Part shown: positions 1 to 10,500 of the stretch, piece by piece
How the letters are laid out: each line of letters opens with the position of its first letter
How positions within the stretch are numbered: position 1 is the first letter of the stretch
From: Tolypocladium sp. Sup5 PDA-1
Taxonomy: Eukaryota; Ascomycota; Sordariomycetes; Hypocreales; Ophiocordycipitaceae
NCBI GenBank assembly: GCA_000750105.3
Contig: JPHH03000028.1
Location: 1 to 64,000 of the forward strand
Length of the DNA: 64,000 nt
Reading direction: 5' to 3'
The notes under the pieces: model-generated
Databases searched by the model: none
Seen by the model: the letters and a program-made list of their open reading frames with translations, nothing else
What the model was told of the DNA's origin: nothing
Translations under genes and position numbers: made by a program

Positions 1-597
1 GTCTTTGACTTCGTCTTTGAGGCCGTCGTAGAATCGTGCTATAAGGGGTTCGTCGTCCTATTTAAGTCGTGAAGTGACTTGTCTAAACTTGGCGGCGTAC
101 TCCGATACTAATGTTTTCTATCGGAGCCCTCGAAGTTTCTGCTCTGCTTCTCTTCCTTCGTCGGTTTTACCGAAAACCTGTTTAATTGCTGCTTCGAATC
201 CTATGAAGTTTGCGAATATAGCCCTTGTTTCGGCGTCTCGCTCGCTATCTTCGTTATCGAGGTAATCTCGCATGATAGGTCCAAACTATGCGAGAGCCGT
301 TCCACTAAGGCAGCTGCCTACGTGGAGTGCCTTGGCGGCGGGATCTAAGAGTTTGTTAGGATAAAACTAATGATAGGCTTTGAGTTATATAAGGAAGTCC
401 TTGAGGGTGCCGTGGGAGCTATCGTAGGGTCCCGGCTGCTTGGGTCTGACTACTTCTCCGAGATCTTTGGTCTAACCTGTCCCTTCTTTGTTGCTGAGCT
501 CCTGGACCTTGAGTCGTAGTGCGATGAGTTCCTGCACCAAGTCCTCTTTGGATATAGTAGGTCCAGTGCTGGTTAATCCTTCGCGTTAAGCAGGCAT
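1..597 (-). mobile_element. Ty3/gypsy retrotransposon gag remnant, RIP-mutated, runs off left edge
   Basis: Read on the minus strand from the ATG at 595-597, one frame stays in register to the window edge (199 codons) and is interrupted only by TAA or TAG codons, seven of them, each explained by a C-to-T change in a Gln codon or a G-to-A change in a Trp codon. Between stops the text looks like a retrotransposon Gag core: a helical N-terminal segment, then phrases such as FANFIGFEAAIKQVFGKTDE and EYAAKFRQVTSRLK, then ARFYDGLKDEVKD near the edge, typical of the Retrotrans_gag domain of fungal gypsy elements. It lies directly inside the LTR at 661-1125, where gag should be for an element pointing left. 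Stops without frameshifts are the RIP signature. Protease, reverse transcriptase and integrase would lie outside the window. Confidence 0.85.
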
Positions 598-660
598 GTT
601 AACTATGATGCGGTATTGTTCAAGGTAACGCGGTGACCTCCTGAACAAGAGCTTTCAATG

Positions 661-1125
661 TGTGATGGTTTGGGTTCCCAAGGGATAAACCGGAGGTTTA
701 TGTTGGCAGGTAGGTCAGGGCGTAGCCGTTGAATGGTCTTATCACGATAGTGATAGATCGGATATCCCGGATAGTAGATCGTAACCAAAGGGTTTGAAGT
801 AATACAAGTGTGTCTATATTAGAATAATATATTGAAAGCTGGCGAGGTATCTATGCTATGGTGAGGAAATTGGGGGGTCCTATATACTAGTGATAGATCG
901 CTGCCGCTCCTAGGGATCACTACGATCCCTTGGATCGTTATGATCTATGGATCACTAATGATCTATGGATCGTTAATGATCTATCTAATGGATCGCACGA
1001 TCTATCCCGTGGATCGCACCGATCCTCCGTTCATTGGTTAACCGTTCCGACCATTGTTCCGTGCAGCCCGCATTAGCGCCTGCACAGCCGGCCCATCCCG
1101 TGGCCCGTTAGCCTGGGTCGTAACA
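661..1125 (-). repeat. Gypsy LTR, copy 1 (5' LTR of the leftward element)
   Basis: On the minus strand this segment begins TGTTACGACC and ends CCATCACA, a TG...CA terminus pair. A related copy lies in opposite orientation at 1943-2375. It contains a run of short near-repeats of the type GGATC-N-TGATC around 890-1020. It sits about 60 bp upstream of the gag ATG at 597, as expected for a 5' LTR. It is less AT-rich than its partner, so it has suffered less CpA-to-TpA change. Confidence 0.75.
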
Positions 1126-1942
1126 CTGTGATGCCTTGTAATCTAATATTGGCTACGTATTAGTTATATTAGTGGCGTTAGACTTCGCGATTAAGGCGTT
1201 TATAGCTTTAATTAAGTCCCGAGTTATTAATATAACGAGGCTTTATTTATTAATAGAAGAAGGTAACGAGGCTTAATTCCTAAATATATATACCGAGTTA
1301 TTAATATAATATAGCGGTTATATAGTAGATATAATATACCCCCTTAGTAAATAGCTAGATAAGTAAAACTATTTAGATTATATTTTCTACGTAAAATAAC
1401 TAAATTCGAGTAGGTTAAGTAAGTTAAGCTATTACTTATTTATTTATTAATAAGTTAGGCTATATAATACGTTATAAGGTTATCTAGACTACTACGATAA
1501 TCGTAGCGTTAGTATGCTAGCCTTAACTTATATATCTTAGCTTATATTAATTAATATTTATAGTATTAAGACTTATAGGCTTATAGCCTTATAGCCTTAT
1601 AGCCTTAGGCTCTTAGGCTATAGTTACTTAAAAATATCCTCCTTTCCTCTATAATCTTAATAATTCTTTTCTTTATTAAGTAATAAATTTTAATAGTATT
1701 ATTATATAATATAGTAATAAGGTTAAGTTAAGCCTCTAGGGGCTCTTAGGAGTTAAAGCTATCGCTAGGGATTTAGCTTAATAATAATTAAGTCTGTAAA
1801 GTTAATAACCTTAGTAAATTTAAGTAAAAAATAAGGAATTTATAGCGAGTATTAGTAATTTATAATAATTCATAGAAATAACTAGGAATTTAAGGAAAAG
1901 AGAGAGACTATAAGCCCTCTAGCTAGTCTTTGTCTTCTAACT
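1126..1942 (-). mobile_element. Reversed 3' fragment of the Ty1/copia element
   Basis: The reverse complement matches roughly 12385-13236 of the full copia element in this window: the end of the polyprotein frame (VKLEDKD, stop, LEGL), the 3' untranslated region, the polypurine tract (seen here as CCCCC near 1340) and about 210 bp of the 3' LTR. Both ends are cut: the LTR stops short near 1126 and the coding part near 1942, exactly where the two gypsy LTRs begin. The text is dominated by TA dinucleotides. It is the spacer of a large inverted repeat. Confidence 0.8.
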
Positions 1943-2375
1943 TATTACGACCTAGGCTAACGGGCCACGGGATAGGCTAGCTATATAGGCGCTAATGCGG
2001 GCTATACGGAATAATAGTTAGAACGATTAACTAATAAACGGTAGATTATTATAATCTACGGGATAGATCGTGCGATCTATAAGATAGATTATTAACGATC
2101 TATAGATTATTAGTAATCTATAGATTATAACGATCTAAGGGATCGTAGTAATCCCTAGGAGCGGTAGCGATCTATCGCTAGTATATAGGACCCCCTAATT
2201 TCCTTATTATAGTATAGATACCTCGCTAGCTTTTAATAATACTCTTTAATTACGATCTACTATCCGGGACATTCGATCTATTACTATCGTGACAAGACTA
2301 GCCTAGTACTACGCCCTAACCTCACCTACTAACATAAACCTGCCGGTTTATCCCTTAGGAACCCAAACCGTCACA
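1943..2375 (+). repeat. Gypsy LTR, copy 2 (inverted, RIP-mutated)
   Basis: It begins TATTACGACC (mutated TGTTACGACC) and ends GTCACA, matching the reverse complement of 661-1125 along most of its length. Many TG and CA dinucleotides of copy 1 are TA here. No gypsy coding sequence lies on either side: a copia fragment is at its left and a chitinase pseudogene at its right, so it is either a solo LTR or an end left by rearrangement. No convincing 5-bp target duplication is visible (flanks AACTT and CCCAC). Confidence 0.75.
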
Positions 2376-3207
2376 CCCACGCCCTAATAATTTCCTGGGC
2401 CCGAGGTAGGTTAGAAACGCTGGTAATAACTATTCCGAGAGTGTAATCTGCTCCTAGACCATCTCTTGAACATAGTTAAAAGACTGCCGTTTTAGATATG
2501 AACGTCTGCTCTGCAAACCTAAGAACCTTGTCGAGGACGTCAATAGTTAAGCCATGCTAATGGAGCTCGGCGCCGGCGAAGACACTAACGATAGCAGATT
2601 GGCTATAGCCAAACACTATAGCGTTTTGAGTGCACGAAGGCGTCTAGGTCGAAAGAAAACGAGTTATCTAGTGACCCGCAGATAATACATGGCTGGCGGA
2701 AAACGCATCGTCTTGGGCGTTATCATCGGGAAAGCCTGTCAATATGCTAACAGACGCCTCTACCATGTCATGGTTGGGAGTTGTGCAGAGCGCCGCTTTG
2801 TCGTTGGCTGGTTAATACGCTAGCTTCATGTCAGAGCCGTAATCAGCCGTGCATGCCCTGATAGCTGTTGCATCATCGTTCTTGACGACGAGATCTAGCA
2901 GCATCGTCTCATTGCACTTGGCAAGCGCGGTAGCGTCTGACAGCAGAAACCAGCCAGCGCCGTTGGTGCTGTTTATCGTCTGACTGCACAGCAAAGGGCA
3001 CGGCTTTAAGACTTCCGGCGGGACTCGTATGTTGGCATCGAGCCATTCCCTCAGGTCCTCATTGCCCTCAGTGTCTATCGTCTCCAACGCATTCGCTGCT
3101 CGAGGCGCATTGTCAATACCCAGGGGATGCTTCGACCGGACCGCAGCGATAGTTGGTATGAGTAAAAGTGTGCAGGGCACAGCCAACAGATAGGACGTTA
3201 GGTGCAT
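2376..3207 (-). pseudogene. Killer-toxin-like (subgroup C) GH18 chitinase, N-terminal fragment
   Basis: From the ATG at 3205-3207 there is a signal peptide (MHLTSYLLAVPCTLLLIPTI), then a region typical of the N-terminus of large fungal subgroup C chitinases: KPCPLLCS, a GWFLLSDATALAKCNETMLL stretch and IRACTADYGSD. One frame continues without frameshift to the LTR at 2375 and keeps family-like text (IVFGYSQSAIVSVFAGAE, LGADYTLGI, NLPRAQEIIRAW), but it is broken by five stops (TAA at 2812-2814, then TAG, TAG, TAG, TAA), all consistent with Gln or Trp codons altered by RIP. The LysM modules and the catalytic GH18 domain are absent, removed by the LTR junction. An upstream in-frame ATG at 3297 is possible, but the signal peptide favours 3207. 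These secreted enzymes are thought to act on chitin during antagonism or wall remodelling. Confidence 0.72.
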
Positions 3208-4470
3208 ACTGCGTAGTAGGAAAAGTAAAAAGGCCACTTCAGTTCGGACCAACGAATGTGATGAAGAATAGTAGGAGAAAGCGTTGTGAGTGGACAAAAT
3301 AGAAGACGTGACTAGAAGACATGAAAAGCAGCGCGCATGGGGTTGAACTTTGAAGAATGAAAATTCAGAAACTGCAAGAGGGTAGAAATTGGAACCGGTG
3401 GGGGCTAATTCGCCTTGATTTCCACGAGATTCAAACTTGTCCTTCCGAGTACATAGCTACTTGTACCATCGACCACGGGAAAAGCGCAGCTCTGCTGATT
3501 TTGCATAGGCACAATGTCAAATAATTAGCTACTCGTCAAAAGAGACATGCCTCGGCCTAGAGCCCACTCAGCAGACGCTTGAAGCAAATTCTCTTCAGGT
3601 GCGAGGCCCACCAGATGCGTCCCTCCGAATCCCACATCAATATCAAGAGGGAAGGGAGAAAGACCGGGCATGTGATCGAACAATGATGGTTCCACGCATC
3701 CGCCTCATGAACCGGCCGCTCCGCATGTCCCGTGTCGTTGTCATCTCCGGAGTACTGATTGACTGACACAATCAGGAAGCTGTTGTGGGGTATCCGGCCC
3801 TTTCAAGCCGGTAACTACCTCCGTAGTTGTCGTTAGGTTGTTTAACACAATTACGGACAATTTCCGTGAATGGTCTAGCGAAAAATCATTAGCATGTCCT
3901 ATCGGAACGAGCCGCCCGCGTGCAGCGGAACCTTGCACGGGAAAAAGCTCATTGTGATAATGCTGCTCAACGGATTTTGCAGGGCTGCGTTAGCCAGAAT
4001 GCAAGTGCAGCCTCCCCCCGCTTCCCACCCACACGACCGTTGCAAGAGGTGGGCAAGCCAGCGCCAAGTCTTCCCGCATGATCAACAGGTACCCTTTGAA
4101 ACTGAAAAAATATCTCGGAGGACCGACGGGCGGGCAATAGCAAGAATGCTCGCCCCACGAATTACCTTGTTCGAATCCAGCATGACGAATTTTTCAAATA
4201 CTTTGTAGTAGGAGATCAGGTAAAAAGTAGTGGTACCCAAACTCGGAGTTGTCTTATGGCGAGCTTCCATGGTACCGGTCGAGTGACTCCACTTCTGATC
4301 GTTTCTTGTTGTGCCAACCTTGCTCTTCTTCTTCACTTGAGCCTACAACTCCTGTCTCTATGATGACTGTATTCCTCATTCACTTGAACACTGCCTGCGA
4401 TATTTCTCAGCTAGATTTCTCTTCTGGCTTCGCCCTCATCCCGCGACCTGCCGCTCGATAACAAGTCAAC
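3208..4470. other. Intergenic region, no gene seen
   Basis: About 1.2 kb of ordinary base composition between the diverging chitinase pseudogene and the secreted protein gene. Short open frames occur on both strands but none has recognisable content or supported exon structure. It presumably holds both promoters. Confidence 0.5.
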
Positions 4471-5358
4471 ATGCATCTCCAGTTTCTGCTCTTCACTTTG
4501 GCGTATTTGGCTGCCCCTGTTATTGGAGGAGGATACCAAGGATGTCTGGAACGCGTTCTGGCTTTTCAAAGCTACGAGATTGATGGGCAAAATCCTGTTG
4601 CAGACCAGATCATGGGATTCCGCTGCGACCGCTGGAACGACAACTCCAAACAATGCGATGGCAAATGGGTTGCCTGCGCCGGGTCAAAGCCTGGTGGAAG
4701 GTGTAACTACGAGGAGTTTCTCCGCCACCTAGGAAAGCTTCCAAACGAAAAGAGTTGGGCCGTGTACCAAGCTGGATCTACATCGAGGCTCGATGCTGCG
4801 GCTTCGGCCAAGAGCTGCCTTTACATATACCAGACCAAAGGCCAGGGCAAAGGCGTTCGCGTTCGAAATTTCCCTCCTTGGCAGGTGATGAAGAACGGGA
4901 ATCACATATTCAGCGACTTCATTAAGAAACAGGCCAGACTTGTCGACGAGACGGCCAAAAATCACAAAAACCCCGGCAATAGCGACCAATATAATGATTT
5001 CGACAACACTAGAGGTCAACTCGTCGTTTCGCGAGCTGGAGATCACGGCGAGTACCTCGTGAAGGAGGCAAAAGCCAAGCTGGGCGGCAAGATGACCGTT
5101 TACCCGATGAACTTGGGGCCTAATCCGAACGATCCGAGCAAGACGTTGGAAACCGTGGATTGGAAGGCAACGGCCGACGCTGCAAAGAAGGCGGGCGTGC
5201 CAAACTACGCGACGGAGATTTTTAACTTCCGCCAGAATTTCTATCACGCCAAGAACTCAGACGGAAAACGAACCCCTGATGCCAAGGCTGCCAATGATCA
5301 TCGGGTGGTCATCAACTTGTATCAGAGGGGAGAAGATAGGTCTCGACGTTGTAGGTAG
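4471..5358 (+). CDS. Secreted cysteine-containing protein of unknown function
   Basis: Single-exon gene of 295 residues. The first 19 residues (MHLQFLLFTLAYLAAPVIG) form a clean signal peptide, so the product is probably exported. The mature part opens with GGYQGCLERV and has most of its cysteines in the first hundred residues (about positions 25, 52, 62, 69, 78 and 116), suggesting a disulfide-stabilised N-terminal domain. The C-terminal half is lysine-, asparagine- and aspartate-rich and ends in a basic tail. The layout resembles a hypocrealean family of secreted hypothetical proteins that I recall without a known function; I see no catalytic motif. It is close to and convergent with the 2EXR gene (86 bp between stop codons). 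The ATG at 4471 is chosen because the signal peptide follows at once. Confidence 0.75.
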   Translation: MHLQFLLFTLAYLAAPVIGGGYQGCLERVLAFQSYEIDGQNPVADQIMGFRCDRWNDNSKQCDGKWVACAGSKPGGRCNYEEFLRHLGKLPNEKSWAVYQAGSTSRLDAAASAKSCLYIYQTKGQGKGVRVRNFPPWQVMKNGNHIFSDFIKKQARLVDETAKNHKNPGNSDQYNDFDNTRGQLVVSRAGDHGEYLVKEAKAKLGGKMTVYPMNLGPNPNDPSKTLETVDWKATADAAKKAGVPNYATEIFNFRQNFYHAKNSDGKRTPDAKAANDHRVVINLYQRGEDRSRRCR

Positions 5359-5444
5359 CACTGTAATTATAGAGCACATTTATACGCGGGAAAGTCCATC
5401 ATCTATACGAAGCCAAGCTCATCTGTGTTGATCGTTTCAGTCCA

Positions 5445-6101
5445 CTATGTCTTAACCCTAACTGACGCCAAAGCCGTATCATGAGGCACAGGCACACCCA
5501 CTTCGTCTTGTCTTTCATAATGATCATCCTCCTCCATCCATCTTTCTACCTCGGGGAAACTCATCATTCTTCTTCTATCTTTATCGATAATCAACAAATT
5601 TTCTGGTTCACAGGAGAAATAATGCTCGTTATATGCGTCCTCCCACCCTGCCCAGCCATCTTGAGCAACCACAAAGCATTGTACCAGATTGTCGAAAACG
5701 GGCAACTCTGGAGCAGAACCGAAATACCAAGATTCGGAAATATTGTCCGCCTCGAATTTGAGTCGTCGAATACGGCGTCCATAGCCTTCATAGCGGTCGT
5801 AATAACATTCCTCTCCGATGTCGATAATATCGAGACCAAGGTTAACCCAGACGTAGGCTGCTTCTGTTTCGTTGGACACGAAGAACTTCTCGTAAAAGGT
5901 CAACGACTGGGAACGGCTTTCGTGGCAGATATGCAGAGTATTCGGCACTGGCGTTGAGGAGATAAGATGCTGGATGACGGTTTTAGATGCACCTGAAACG
6001 ATAGCCTCAAGCTCGATGCGCACCGGAACAACTCGAGGTTCGAACGTCAACGCCCATATCTGAGCCCGTATTTCAAATGGCAGATCATTAAAGGAGGCCA
6101 T
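5445..6101 (-). CDS. 2EXR-domain protein
   Basis: Intronless, 218 residues. The N-terminus shows the fungal 2EXR pattern: F-x-x-LP-x-E-I-R-x-x-IW at residues 4-16, followed by a PRVVPVRIE strand and a helix with NTLHICHESRSQSL, the usual first half of this domain. The rest is acidic and aromatic-rich with no membrane segment or signal peptide, so it is probably intracellular. 2EXR proteins are expanded in ascomycetes and their biochemical role is unknown. The frame is intact and shows no RIP-type stops although transposon-rich sequence lies less than 1.2 kb away. Confidence 0.8.
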   Translation of the reverse strand: MASFNDLPFEIRAQIWALTFEPRVVPVRIELEAIVSGASKTVIQHLISSTPVPNTLHICHESRSQSLTFYEKFFVSNETEAAYVWVNLGLDIIDIGEECYYDRYEGYGRRIRRLKFEADNISESWYFGSAPELPVFDNLVQCFVVAQDGWAGWEDAYNEHYFSCEPENLLIIDKDRRRMMSFPEVERWMEEDDHYERQDEVGVPVPHDTALASVRVKT

Positions 6102-6962
6102 GAGGATATCAGATGTGCGCTCTCTCTGCCGTGGTGAGCCTAATGGAGCGATGCGGCCGTATCTTGCAGCTCAATAATTCTCAAATGTGGCCTCGTCTTG
6201 TTTCCAGAAAAAATGGTGATTTCTGGCAGGCAGAAATTATTGCGAGGCCGTCGGTACCTTAAGCTCGGCAACCGTTAAATTTGCGCATGCTCCACTAAGC
6301 CCCTCAACTACCATATCTTATCAACGCTCACCCTGATACTCGTACCTACCATTGTTGCCGGGCTGCATCGGCTCAGGCAGGCGTTTCATTCCGCTAGAGT
6401 TATTAGGGAGGGGCGGCGTAGAGTGTAGACGGGACACCTGACCTGACAGACCACGCGAGGCCAGAGCACGAACTCCAGATTCAGGATTCGGATTGCCCCG
6501 CAGTGCCCTTGAAGAGCTTAGATTTCGTAGCCTCGGTTCCAAGTTGATATTGTGCCGACTGGTCCACAGAGCCTGGACCTGGACCCTGACTAATAGTAGA
6601 GTCTCGGCGTCGAATGTTCGCTTCCAGAAAACTTCTCTTCCAAATAACGCTAGTCCGCCGGAAGTCCCCTGCGCGGCGACGGCAACTAATTACGGACTGT
6701 TCCACTTAAGGTTATTTGTCCCGGCTCCGCAAAAGTGCCCCCGCAGAAAGAGTCCAGTCCCGCGAAGGTTGGTCCCTCCTGGGTGTTTCCCGCCCGTCAA
6801 ATTTCCGAGCGTCGGATTTTTTATTTCAGCTCGTGCGAGTCCTGGCGAAGCTGTTGCAACTTGTCTCCATTCAACCTCCTTCTTTTTCCCAAGACTGTTT
6901 TTCGCTTTCTTTGCGCATCCTGCCGTTATTCCATCTTGACTTGCATGCTCGAGTTCATCAAA
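6102..6962. other. Intergenic region between 2EXR and LysM-WSC genes
   Basis: About 860 bp holding the divergent promoters of the two flanking genes. The stretch 6700-6950 is pyrimidine-rich, as is common just upstream of highly expressed fungal genes. An open frame on the plus strand extends upstream from the LysM gene start, but it lacks a signal peptide at its own ATG (6735) and is not taken as coding. Confidence 0.45.
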
Positions 6963-7188
6963 ATGAAAGCCGCTTTTCTCCTTTCACTCTTGACAGCAGT
7001 TGCTGGAAGCCCACAGCCTGAATACGAATGGGACCCTGATTCCGCCAAAGACTGTGTCGGGTGGTACAACAATGATGGACAGCTGACGTGTGAGCACGCC
7101 AGGGACCTTTTTGGCATCCCCCCGGAAATGTTCACCGCCTGGAATCCCTCGGTCGGCCTCGATTGTAAAGGATGGAGGACTTGGCAGT

Positions 7189-7193
7189 CTTAC
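7189..7193. repeat. Target site duplication CTTAC, left copy
   Basis: CTTAC lies directly before the left LTR (TGTCATATCC). The second copy is at 13333-13337 directly after the right LTR. Five bases is the usual duplication length for copia integrase. Confidence 0.85.
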
Positions 7194-7500
7194 TGTCATA
7201 TCCACCGCATAACCGCCATATCACATTGATGACTCGGTGTGTGCATTTAGGAATCAAGCCTCGTTGCCTTCTTCTATTAATGAATAAAGCCTCGTTATAT
7301 TAATAACTTAGGACTTAATTAAAGCTATAAACGCCTTAATCGCGAAGTCTAACGCTACTAATACGACTAATATATAGCTAACGTTAGATTATAAGGCATT
7401 ATAGGCCTTAATAGCATAGATAAAAGGAAGCTCTTTTCTACTTATTTAGCTAGAAATTAAGAGTCTTTACTAGTTAATTATCTTACCTTCTTACGCGTTA
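7194..7500 (+). repeat. Left (5') LTR of the copia element
   Basis: Begins TGTCATATCCACCGCATAAC and ends ACGCGTTA. It aligns along its whole length with 13024-13332; differences are mostly C/T or G/A at former CpA/TpG sites. Its first 30 bases keep TG and CA where the right copy has TA, and at the 3' end the pattern is reversed, so RIP hit the inner and outer parts of the two copies differently. Confidence 0.88.
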
Positions 7501-7522
7501 GTTATAAGCCCGGTTTATATAG
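7501..7522 (+). other. Primer-binding site of the copia element
   Basis: GTTATAAGCCCGGTTTAT follows the LTR directly. Undoing RIP-type changes gives GTTATGAGCCCGG, the type of site by which many copia elements prime from the internal half of initiator tRNA-Met. The identification rests on family knowledge. Confidence 0.6.
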
Positions 7523-7599
7523 GTTAAATTAATTATTATATTAGGATAACGTATACCTTATTTAACGCCTTTAATACTATATCTTTTTACTACTAACGC

Positions 7600-10500
7600 T
7601 AATAAAGATAGACTTCTCTATAGAGAAGAAAGACTCTTCCTAGTTACTAGAGGTTATCTTAAGGACCTTTAGCGACTAGAACTAATAGTTATATATAATT
7701 AAAAGGTTCTTATAATATTAAGGCATCTAGCCCTATATTAACCTTAATATTATAGAAAAGCTTATCTTTAATAAACTAGTCTAACCTAAGATAATAGATA
7801 TTAACCCTATAGCTCTAACCGCTAGAGCCTTAACCTAAGAGGAGAAATTAGACTATAATTACTTCTATAAGTTATAGAAAGATAAGCTAATTAAGTAGGA
7901 TAAATATTAGAAAGCCCTAAGCTATATTAACGAGTATATTACGAAGACTATCGGTAGCTATTATAGTACTATCGCTAACGAGACTAATATTATATAAGAG
8001 CTAGCCCTCCTAAAGGTATAGGTTAAGCCTATAGACTAGGTAACTAAATAAGAAGTCCTAGATCGCTATAACGCGCTCCTTAGGGCACTAAATCGCACTA
8101 AAATTAATAAATAAGTAAACGATTAATAAGTAGCCCTTAGAGAGGTAAAACGCCTTAGGCTAGCTAAGATAATAGGGCTTAAGCTAACCTACGCCTTCTT
8201 ATAAGTAATCTTATTAATAGATCCCTCGTAGGCTAATTACTAGCTTAACGAGATAGATAAAAAAGCTTATAGAGATCTCCTAGGCTAGAAGACTACCTTC
8301 CTAGATAAATAAAGTATAAGTAATATCTTCGAAAGGTTATAAAGTATAAAGAGATTAGCTTAATTATTAAATAAAGGTATATTTATATCTTACTAAGGCG
8401 TCTCTAATAATTATATTAATCTAACTATAACCGCGCTTGCTAGTAAGACTGCTAGCCCGGTTAGACTAAATAATAAGCCCTAATATATCTATAGGCTTAA
8501 GTATTAGTACTTAGAGTATTATTATCTCGATAAGGCTATTAGACTAGCTAGCTAGAAGCCTAAGGTAGAGACTAAGGTAATAGTTAAGTAAAAGCTATAA
8601 GACCTTGCTATTAAGGGTCGCGTAGAATACTTAATTTAACAAAGGAAGGAATAAGGGCCTTAGGTAGCCGCATAACCCTAAGAGGTCCGCGGATTAGTAT
8701 TTATAGGCTAAATCTACTAACCTTTATTATTATATAAGGCTAAAGGTAACGAGCCTATAGTATTAACTACTATAATATAGCTATTAACTTTAACCTTCTT
8801 TATTATAAAGGAATATTTACTTAGAGACTCCTTTATCCTTAATTCTAGGTTAGATATATATATCTATAACTAACGATTATACTTCTTAACTTACGAACTT
8901 ATAAAGTAGCTAGAGACTACCTTTACTAGAGAAAGTAAGCTTTAAATCTTAGGCTATAGCTAGGTTAAGGTATAAATTAAGAGAAACGGTCTCTTTAGAC
9001 TTAACGAAGTTATATATATCTTATCTTTCTATATAAGCATTGCCTTACTTAATAAATTTATCGAAAAGGGATATAGCTAGAACCTAGCTACTAGGGCAAT
9101 CTTTAAATAAGCTAGCCTTAGTAAAGTAATCTTCTATATAACGAGAATATATCGCTAACTTATTATCGAATTTAATAAACTTATAGCTAGTAATAAAGTT
9201 ATAACTATAGCCTTTATATCGTTAACTAAGCCTAGACTTAAGTAATTAATAGAGGCTAATATATAGCACTAACGCCTCGGTTACTTAAACACCCTAGCGT
9301 TAGAAAGGGTAGTTAAAAATACTATAGGAGCTAAGATTACGGGCCTTATAAGAATAGACTACGAAGCCTACTTGCTAGCTAAGGCTAATAAAGTAATCTC
9401 TCGCTAATTCCTATAGATAAAGGTAAAGAGACTATTCTAGAGAGTATATATAGATATCTTTTCCCTTTATATAAGCTATAATAGAAAAGAGGTAGCTCTC
9501 CTTATTAAGGATAACTTTATAACAATAATTTACTATTATAATCTCCTTAACTAGACCTAGCTAATACTAATAAAGGTACTAGAGTTATTTAAAGTATATA
9601 TTAAATAATAATATAACCTTATCCTATATATAGTCTATAGAGATAATAATTAATTACTCTAAATAATCTATAATATCTAGATTAATTATAAAGGTATCGT
9701 CGATAAGATAATAGCCCTATATATACCTATATAAAATAGAGCTACTAAGAGATTAGGGGGGGTAATTATAATAAAGGCAAGGACTATATTACTTAGTACT
9801 AACCTTCTAAAAGACCTCTAGCTAGAGGTATAGAAGTTAGTAACTTATCTTTATAACCGATTTCCCTAATAGGCTAAGGAATAGTAAACGCTACTCTAAT
9901 AGCTATATACCTAGCTATAAGAGAATAATAGAGATAGTAACTATTACTAGTCGCTAGATATCTCGAATTTAAAGTTATATAGCTATAGAGCCTATCCCTT
10001 AATTACTAACGCTCTCGCTAATACTTAGAAACGGGACCTAAAGATATAAGTATATATAGAAGTTAGCTACCTTATTAAGTATAATTCTAGTAATATCTTT
10101 AGGATCTAGATCCTTAAGAAAGAGGAAGTCTATAGAGTTAGAGATATAACTTTTAATAAATAACGATTCTATAATATAAAGGATTACTAAGATCTAATCT
10201 CTATAGTTATTATATATCCCGCTTTAATATAGCTTCCTAATTATATTAATAGTAAAGCTAAAGATAAAGATAAAGATAAAGTCTAGTCTACGATCTTCGT
10301 TAATACCGATAATAATAACGAAGCCTTAGGTAACTAGCCTACTAGTACTCTATAGCCTAATAATAGCGATATTAATACTACTAGTAGCTCTAATAAAGAA
10401 AACGACGGCCTTATCGATAACTAAAGCGATATCGAGGAATAGAGCTTTTACGATATAGATTAGAGTTTTCACGAGGCCTACCTAACGCCTTAGGCAATAG

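Noticed and set aside
1126..1942. Independent AT-rich gene or centromere-like block
   Set aside because: It is the reverse complement of the copia 3' end (about 12385-13236), so its composition is explained by RIP.
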